From positions 1-19,790 of the forward strand of contig UQFS01000044.1 in assembly GCA_900540375.1 (NCBI GenBank): a DNA stretch of 19,790 nucleotides, given 5' to 3'. The stretch is from an uncultured Prevotella sp. (GTDB taxonomy: Bacteria > Bacteroidota > Bacteroidia > Bacteroidales > Bacteroidaceae). Below are positions 14,606 through 19,790 of this stretch, one piece after another; positions within the stretch are counted from its first letter, which is position 1, and each line of letters starts with the position of its first letter. The position numbers were made by a program, and so were the translations under genes. The notes under the pieces are model-generated. The model was not told the origin of the DNA, made no database searches, and saw only the letters and a list, made by a program, of their open reading frames with translations.

Positions 14606-16537
14606 TCACTGACGATAAGCCGGATTCTGATAAGCCTGCTTTTCCTCCGTTGTCATATCCAAAGCATCGAGCTGTCCCTGAGGTATTGGGCGCAGATAAT
14701 ATTCCTTCGGAATGGTACGTGTATAGACTTTACCAGTATGGTCGTTGTTGCCGGCACCTGCAATGGTATATGTTCCGGCACGCTCAGCCCACTTCTGTGT
14801 GCGCACAAGATCAAACCAGCGGTGTCCTTCACCAAAGTATTCACGTCCCAACTCGTCAAGCAGGAAATCAACGGTAATCGTTTCCGGAGTGGCAGCCACC
14901 ATTTCTTTGCTGTAGTCGGCGACCTTCACTTTATTCTCTGCATTGCTGTAGCGCCACTTACCGGCTCGTGCACGAATGACATTGATCATCTTTCTGGCAT
15001 CATCGTTCTTACCTAACTTCACGGCAGCCTCAGCAGCGACGAAATAGAATTCCGAGAACTTCAGAGCCACAAACGGACGTGTGCTGCCTGCATTAGGCTG
15101 TCCCAGTCCGTTGCCGTTGTCGGTACGATACGGTCCAATCTTCCAAAGGATCGGATACATAAATCGGCTGATGCCGGCAGGATCGACCACATAATCAGAG
15201 CGTCCGGGCAGTGTTCCGCCACCGACGCCATCGGCATTCTTGGAATAGTCAATGCTGCTGTTGTTGTCATTGAGGAAGGTCAGCACAGCATCTCTTGGCT
15301 TGATCTTCATGTCATTGGCATTGAGCGCTTCTTCACCCTTATACTGCGAGTCCTTGTTCCAATTGGCACGGAAGCAAGTGGTGAAGGTACCGTCGTAGCG
15401 TGAGTCCTGTGTCTTGTTGGCAAAGGTATGGGTGAAGACTTCCTGTGGAGGTGCCATACGTGTCCAGGGACGACCCAGCGCCTGCACACACTCACGGCGT
15501 ACTGGATTGAACACCTTACCGTCCGTTGTCTTAGCAAGCATGTTGGGATAGTTCCAGCAGACCATCCATGAAGCAAAGTTATCAGGTGCGCCACCACTGC
15601 CATAGGTCAGCGATCCACCGTTGTACTCCTCGCTCTTCTCGGTATGGTCAGCCCAGAGCATACACTCAGCATTGCGGTCGTTCTGTGCAAGGTTGACATC
15701 ATAGTAGGTATCCATCAGCTTGTACGGACCAGGATTGTTGATTCCTTCCACCGCCAGGTCATAAGCCTTTTGGAAATACTGCTGTGCTGAGAGTCCATCA
15801 GGATCCTTCCGCTCACATTCGGGATAAGTAGGAATACCATTAGGATTCTCCAGCCACCAGCCATAAGTCAGGTAAGCCTGAGCCAAGACCAGGCGCGCCA
15901 CGCCCTTTGTCACGCCGCCGCTGACACGTGGCTGCTCGGGCAGAGACGCTATGGCTTTGGTCAGATCGGGGAAGATGGCCTTCGTATATACCTCCGGCAC
16001 CGTGTTGCGCTTCGATACGCGCGTAGCGTTGGAGTTGAACCTCAGCTCTCCGGCACCCAAGTCAAGCGGCACACCGCCGAAGGTCTGCACCAGTCTGAAA
16101 TAGTCAAAAGCACGGAAGAAGCGAGCCTCGGAAAGCAGGCTCTCGCTGATTCCGGCCGCCTCGCCATTCTCAATGGTGCCGCTTGCTGTATTGATATAGG
16201 TGAAGGCATTGCCCCATAAAGCGTCGGAACGGCTGGTGGAAGCATTGAGCGATCCTACGCCGGAGAGGTCGGCATCCTTGAAGTTACCGTCTGCCGACTG
16301 CGCCCAAGTGTACTCGTCGGTACCCGTCTCACAGATATTATAATAGTAAGCATTGCCATACGTGTCGCGCAAATGGGCGTACAGCGCAGTGATACCACCC
16401 TCGACACCGGACTGTGTCTTAAAGAATGACGGGTCGTAGATGGAGCGGGGCTGTTCATCGAGCACATCGTTGCAAGAAGCCAGCGAGAAGAGCCCCAAGG
16501 ATATAATTCCTATATTGATTAAAAGATTCTTTTTCAT
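14606..16537 (-). CDS. RagB/SusD-family outer-membrane nutrient-binding lipoprotein
   Basis: The chosen start at 16537 (MKKNLLINIG) gives 643 residues and a proper lipoprotein signal with lipobox SLASC, Cys at 22; the frame runs on to 16573 but that extension overlaps the SusC end and spoils the signal. The N-terminal SusD-like region includes LDEQPRSIYDPSFF. The C-terminal RagB/SusD region includes FYFVAAEAAVKLG (TPR-like helix), MINVIRARAG, GEGHRWFDLVRTQKWAERAG, and ends in NPAYRQ, typical of the family. It is the surface lid that caps the SusC-type transporter and binds its ligand. Only 13 bases separate it from the SusC stop, so they are one transcription unit. The ligand (glycan, peptide or other) cannot be told from sequence. 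Confidence 0.95.
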   Translation of the reverse strand: MKKNLLINIGIISLGLFSLASCNDVLDEQPRSIYDPSFFKTQSGVEGGITALYAHLRDTYGNAYYYNICETGTDEYTWAQSADGNFKDADLSGVGSLNASTSRSDALWGNAFTYINTASGTIENGEAAGISESLLSEARFFRAFDYFRLVQTFGGVPLDLGAGELRFNSNATRVSKRNTVPEVYTKAIFPDLTKAIASLPEQPRVSGGVTKGVARLVLAQAYLTYGWWLENPNGIPTYPECERKDPDGLSAQQYFQKAYDLAVEGINNPGPYKLMDTYYDVNLAQNDRNAECMLWADHTEKSEEYNGGSLTYGSGGAPDNFASWMVCWNYPNMLAKTTDGKVFNPVRRECVQALGRPWTRMAPPQEVFTHTFANKTQDSRYDGTFTTCFRANWNKDSQYKGEEALNANDMKIKPRDAVLTFLNDNNSSIDYSKNADGVGGGTLPGRSDYVVDPAGISRFMYPILWKIGPYRTDNGNGLGQPNAGSTRPFVALKFSEFYFVAAEAAVKLGKNDDARKMINVIRARAGKWRYSNAENKVKVADYSKEMVAATPETITVDFLLDELGREYFGEGHRWFDLVRTQKWAERAGTYTIAGAGNNDHTGKVYTRTIPKEYYLRPIPQGQLDALDMTTEEKQAYQNPAYRQ

Positions 16538-16550
16538 GATGATAGCAGAT

Positions 16551-19500
16551 TTAGAAGGACAAGTTAAGACCAAAGAGGAAGTTACGTGTTGAAGGCGTGT
16601 TGTAGCCTACCACCGGCATGACATGCGCACCAGTGTAACCCTCCATCGTAACAGCCATTGTGCCTCCATTGTTACTCAAGGTATTGGTTTCGGGATCGAG
16701 ACCACACTCATTCTTAAACGGTGAGAAGAAGACAAACGGATTCTGAACAGACACGTAAGCGCGCAACTTGCTGATGCCCAACTTCTTCACAGCGGCCATA
16801 GCACCGAAGTCATAGCCCAGGGTGATGGAGCGGATCTTCAAATAGCCGGCGTCGAAATAGCCGAGCGTAGTGCCATACTTCGGGTTATCGCTTGTGGTGA
16901 TGCCACCCGGTTTCGGATACTTGGCATTGGTGTTGTCCTCCGTCCAGTAGTCTACGTCAATGTTGTTTCGGCGGCCGGAGAGCATGTTCAGATAACCATT
17001 AGCAGAGTGGAGCGCGCTGATGAGCTTACCACCGATCTGGAATGAACCGATGACACTCAGGTCGAAATGCTTATAACCCACACTGGTGTTGAAGCCACCC
17101 ATCAAGTCTGGCTGCATGTCCATCACCTGACGGTCATCAGAGTTGATCTGTCGCTTTGGCGAGCCATCCTCGTTGTACTCACCCGTATATTCCACTTTGA
17201 TCATACCAGGATTGCCACCCGGCTCAAGGATATCCATATACCTGTCGTCTTTCTGCCAAAGTCCGATCTTCTTGTAATCATAGATGACATCAATCGGATG
17301 ACCGACAAACCATCTGTTGGCCACGTCCTGCTGGGCACCGGAAGCCAAAGCGACGAGTTTGTTCTTGTTGAAATAGAAGTTCACGCCAGCGTCCCATGTC
17401 CATCCGTGATGGTCCTGAAGGATTGTACCGTTAATGGTAAACTCCATACCTGTGTTGCGTGTCTTACCGATGTTGGCAGTATAGCTGTTCACACCGGAAG
17501 TGGACGGCAGGGCCACACCTAACAGCAAATCATGTGTGTTCTGCAAGTAATACTCCACCGTACCATACAGTCTTCCACCGAGCACCGACCAGTCAACACC
17601 GACATTCCACGTGGAGGAATACTCCCAACTCAGTTCGCTGTTGGGCAGTGTTGAGACATAATAGCCACGTGTAAACTGGTCTCCGAAGTTATAAGTACGG
17701 GAGCTCAGGGCACCAAGAGTGGAGTAAGGAGAGATACTCTGGTTAGAAGTCTCGCCATAACCGGCACGCAGCTTGAGGTTGTCCAGCCAGGTGACACCTT
17801 TCATGAAGCTCTCCTTGGCGACATTCCAACCGAGAGACACAGCCGGATAAGTGTGCCATTGATGGCCTTTAGCCAAACGCGAGGAAGCATCAGCACGGAA
17901 GGCAACGCTAAGCATGTAGCGGTTGTCATAGTCATACATCACACGTCCCATCCAGGACACGAGTCCGCTCTGCCAGTAGCCTTGATTAGCCGGGTTGACA
18001 GCAAGGTTCTGTGTGGCTGCACCTATATTATAATATTGGAAGTATTCAGCCGGAATAGCCTGACCGGACATGAAGGTACGCTCGAAGCGCGTCTGCTCAG
18101 CAGAGTAGAGTCCGGTGAAGTTGATATGATGCTTCTCGGCAAAGATACGGTCATAGGTGACGATATTCTCCACCGCCCAGTTCTTTGTAATGTCTTGCTG
18201 CACGGAGGCTGAGTTAGGTGTCGTGGCTGTAGCACTACCCACACCCGTACCGGTAAAGGCGCCCTGCTTGGACGAGCGATAGTTCAAACCGATATTGATA
18301 CGGTAAGAAAGACCCTCTATCCACGGGCACTTCACCTCTGCGAAGAGCGTGTTATAGGATCCAAAGCCTTTGTTCTCATTGAGCCAACTGTCCTTCAAGT
18401 CCTCGGCCACACTGCGCGTGAGCACCCATTGGTTGTCCTGCGGCATGTTGATGGTACGTTTGAGCTTGCCGTCTGCATCGTAAGGCGACGCCAGCGGGCT
18501 CATCGTCAGCACGTTGTACAGTCCCACCTGTGTGCCGATCACCTCACGATAACTGTTGTTGGTGGTCAGTCCGAAACGGAAATAGTCACCCACACGCTGG
18601 TCGAAGTTGGCACGCACAGAGTAACGGTCAAAGCCTTGGGTAGGCACCACACCGTCGTTGTGATAGTAACCTGCGCCGAAGCTATAGCTGCCACCGTTGG
18701 TACCTCCCGACACGCCGACATCATGGCTGGTAAGGAATCCCGTCTTGAAGAAGAGATCCTGCCAGTCGGTATTGACGTCATCCGACTCGTCGACAGTGTT
18801 CTCAAACTTTCCGGCATATTTGCGGAGCTTGGCAAACTGCGGTCCGCTCATCATCGGATACTTATGGAAGAGCTTGGAGAAACCGGCGTAGGCGTTGTAG
18901 CTGACCTTTGCGGGAGAGCCCATAGCGCCCTTGACGGTAGTGATCATGATCACGCCGTTGGCACCACGAGAACCGTAGATAGCCGTAGCAGAAGCATCCT
19001 TGAGGATGTCCATGCTCTTGATGTCTGCCGGATTGATGTCTGATAGGTTGCCCATAAACGGGATACCGTCCAAGACAATCAACGGGTCGTTGCTGGCATT
19101 GAGCGAGCGTTGGCCACGGATGCGGATTTGCATCTCAGCACCCGGCTGCGACGATGTCTGTGTCATCAGTACACCGGCCACACGTCCCTGCAATGCTTTG
19201 GCAGCATCCTGGGCAACGATCTTGTTCAAGTCCTCACCGCCCACATTGGCGACCGAACCCGTAACGGCCTCACGACGCTGCGTACCATAGCCGATGACGA
19301 CCACCTCATTGAGGCTGCATCCGTGCTCCTTGAGCGTGATGTTGAGATTGGAGTTGCTGCCAACCGGCACTTCCTGCTCATCATATCCTACATAAGAAAC
19401 AATGAGTGTAGCACCCGGTTTGACGTTGAGCGTGAAGTGACCGTCGAGATCGGTCACCGTTCCATTCTTAGTACCTTTTTCCATGATGGTAGCACCAATA

Positions 19501-19661
19501 AGTGTGCCCATCTTGTCACTGACAGTACCTGTAATCCGCTTGGATTGTTGCACAGCTTGTGTCATACCGACATTACCGGCCAGAGCAGTCTGCGGTAGAG
19601 ACAGAGCAGCAGAGGACAATAAGCCTAACACAAGGGTCGCCTTTCCTAAAGTAACGTTCAT
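16551..19661 (-). CDS. RagA/SusC-family TonB-dependent outer-membrane transporter
   Basis: This 1036-residue transporter starts at 19661 with a signal peptide (MNVTLGKATLVLGLLSSAAL, cleavage probably after ALA near residue 28). A carboxypeptidase-regulatory-like domain follows at about 42-111 (ITGTVSDKMGTLIGATIMEKG; DLDGHFTLNV; YVGYDEQEV). Next are the SusC hallmark EVVVIGYG at 119-126, a plug domain with DPLIVLDGIPF, LKDASATAIYGSRGANGVIMITT, and a long beta-barrel ending in FLFGLNLSF with terminal Phe. There is no N-terminal STN extension, so no sigma/anti-sigma signalling through this protein is expected. Together with the SusD-like lipoprotein it imports a large ligand across the outer membrane using TonB-ExbBD energy, not encoded here. 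Confidence 0.97.
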   Translation of the reverse strand: MNVTLGKATLVLGLLSSAALSLPQTALAGNVGMTQAVQQSKRITGTVSDKMGTLIGATIMEKGTKNGTVTDLDGHFTLNVKPGATLIVSYVGYDEQEVPVGSNSNLNITLKEHGCSLNEVVVIGYGTQRREAVTGSVANVGGEDLNKIVAQDAAKALQGRVAGVLMTQTSSQPGAEMQIRIRGQRSLNASNDPLIVLDGIPFMGNLSDINPADIKSMDILKDASATAIYGSRGANGVIMITTVKGAMGSPAKVSYNAYAGFSKLFHKYPMMSGPQFAKLRKYAGKFENTVDESDDVNTDWQDLFFKTGFLTSHDVGVSGGTNGGSYSFGAGYYHNDGVVPTQGFDRYSVRANFDQRVGDYFRFGLTTNNSYREVIGTQVGLYNVLTMSPLASPYDADGKLKRTINMPQDNQWVLTRSVAEDLKDSWLNENKGFGSYNTLFAEVKCPWIEGLSYRINIGLNYRSSKQGAFTGTGVGSATATTPNSASVQQDITKNWAVENIVTYDRIFAEKHHINFTGLYSAEQTRFERTFMSGQAIPAEYFQYYNIGAATQNLAVNPANQGYWQSGLVSWMGRVMYDYDNRYMLSVAFRADASSRLAKGHQWHTYPAVSLGWNVAKESFMKGVTWLDNLKLRAGYGETSNQSISPYSTLGALSSRTYNFGDQFTRGYYVSTLPNSELSWEYSSTWNVGVDWSVLGGRLYGTVEYYLQNTHDLLLGVALPSTSGVNSYTANIGKTRNTGMEFTINGTILQDHHGWTWDAGVNFYFNKNKLVALASGAQQDVANRWFVGHPIDVIYDYKKIGLWQKDDRYMDILEPGGNPGMIKVEYTGEYNEDGSPKRQINSDDRQVMDMQPDLMGGFNTSVGYKHFDLSVIGSFQIGGKLISALHSANGYLNMLSGRRNNIDVDYWTEDNTNAKYPKPGGITTSDNPKYGTTLGYFDAGYLKIRSITLGYDFGAMAAVKKLGISKLRAYVSVQNPFVFFSPFKNECGLDPETNTLSNNGGTMAVTMEGYTGAHVMPVVGYNTPSTRNFLFGLNLSF

Positions 19662-19702
19662 AGATTTAATAAATAATAGATAGGTTTAGATTAAACACAT
19701 TG

Positions 19703-19710
19703 CAAAGTTA
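19703..19710 (-). promoter_or_regulatory. -7 promoter element of the SusC/SusD unit
   Basis: On the minus strand the motif is TAACTTTG, matching TAnnTTTG, with transcription expected to begin near 19696 and a 35-base A/T-rich leader before the start at 19661. A TTTG lies upstream but only 12 bases from the element, closer than the usual -33 spacing. The sequence from 19711 to 19790 shows no gene. Confidence 0.6.
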
Positions 19711-19790
19711 AGTCAAAAAGCTCAAACATACTTTTTCCTGACTTCATCACTTTTTTGTTAAGATAAAATACTACTCTTGATAATCAGTCA

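Overview
The window looks like chromosomal DNA from a member of Bacteroidota, most likely the Prevotella/Segatella group. It carries a RagA/SusC plus RagB/SusD pair, Bacteroidota-type secreted families (DUF4252, a Spy-like DUF4890-type protein, a probable NigD-like lipoprotein), no convincing Shine-Dalgarno sites, and several copies of the Bacteroidota -7 promoter motif TAnnTTTG at plausible distances from starts. Genus is inferred from protein style only.

Layout, left to right. (1) 56-1540, plus strand: a lipoprotein with one c-type heme motif (CLNCH) and TolB/PD40-like beta-propeller repeats; its expected start codon reads TAG. (2) 1541-2255: a convergent gap with no credible gene. It holds a terminator-like hairpin and three alternating copies of a ~19-base motif, two of which form a 56-base perfect palindrome. 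(3) 2256-4940, minus strand: a DeoR/GlpR-type regulator with its own promoter, then a glycerophosphate-acyltransferase-like protein and a small lipoprotein. (4) 5192-12738, minus strand: a glycerol catabolic cluster in the order glpA-glpB-glpC-glpK-glpF, then an outer-membrane porin-like gene behind an intrinsic terminator. (5) 13102-14243, minus strand: two small secreted proteins (a Spy-like one with a Cys/His tail, and a DUF4252 one). (6) 14606-19661, minus strand: a SusC/SusD outer-membrane uptake pair with its own promoter and terminator and no glycanase or regulator beside it in the window.

How the genes fit together: glycerol would cross the outer membrane (the porin-like protein is a candidate route), pass the inner membrane through GlpF, be trapped as glycerol-3-phosphate by GlpK, and be oxidised to dihydroxyacetone phosphate by the anaerobic dehydrogenase GlpABC, which in relatives passes electrons to menaquinone. 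The neighbouring DeoR-family protein is the obvious candidate repressor, and the acyltransferase beyond it may use the same glycerol-3-phosphate for lipid synthesis. GlpT, GlpD and GlpQ are not in the window.

I see no CRISPR array, tRNA, rRNA, transposase or phage gene. The clearest unexplained structure is the inverted-repeat array at 1768-1869. The clearest system-level idea is a glycerol operon with its own outer-membrane protein behind a terminator.
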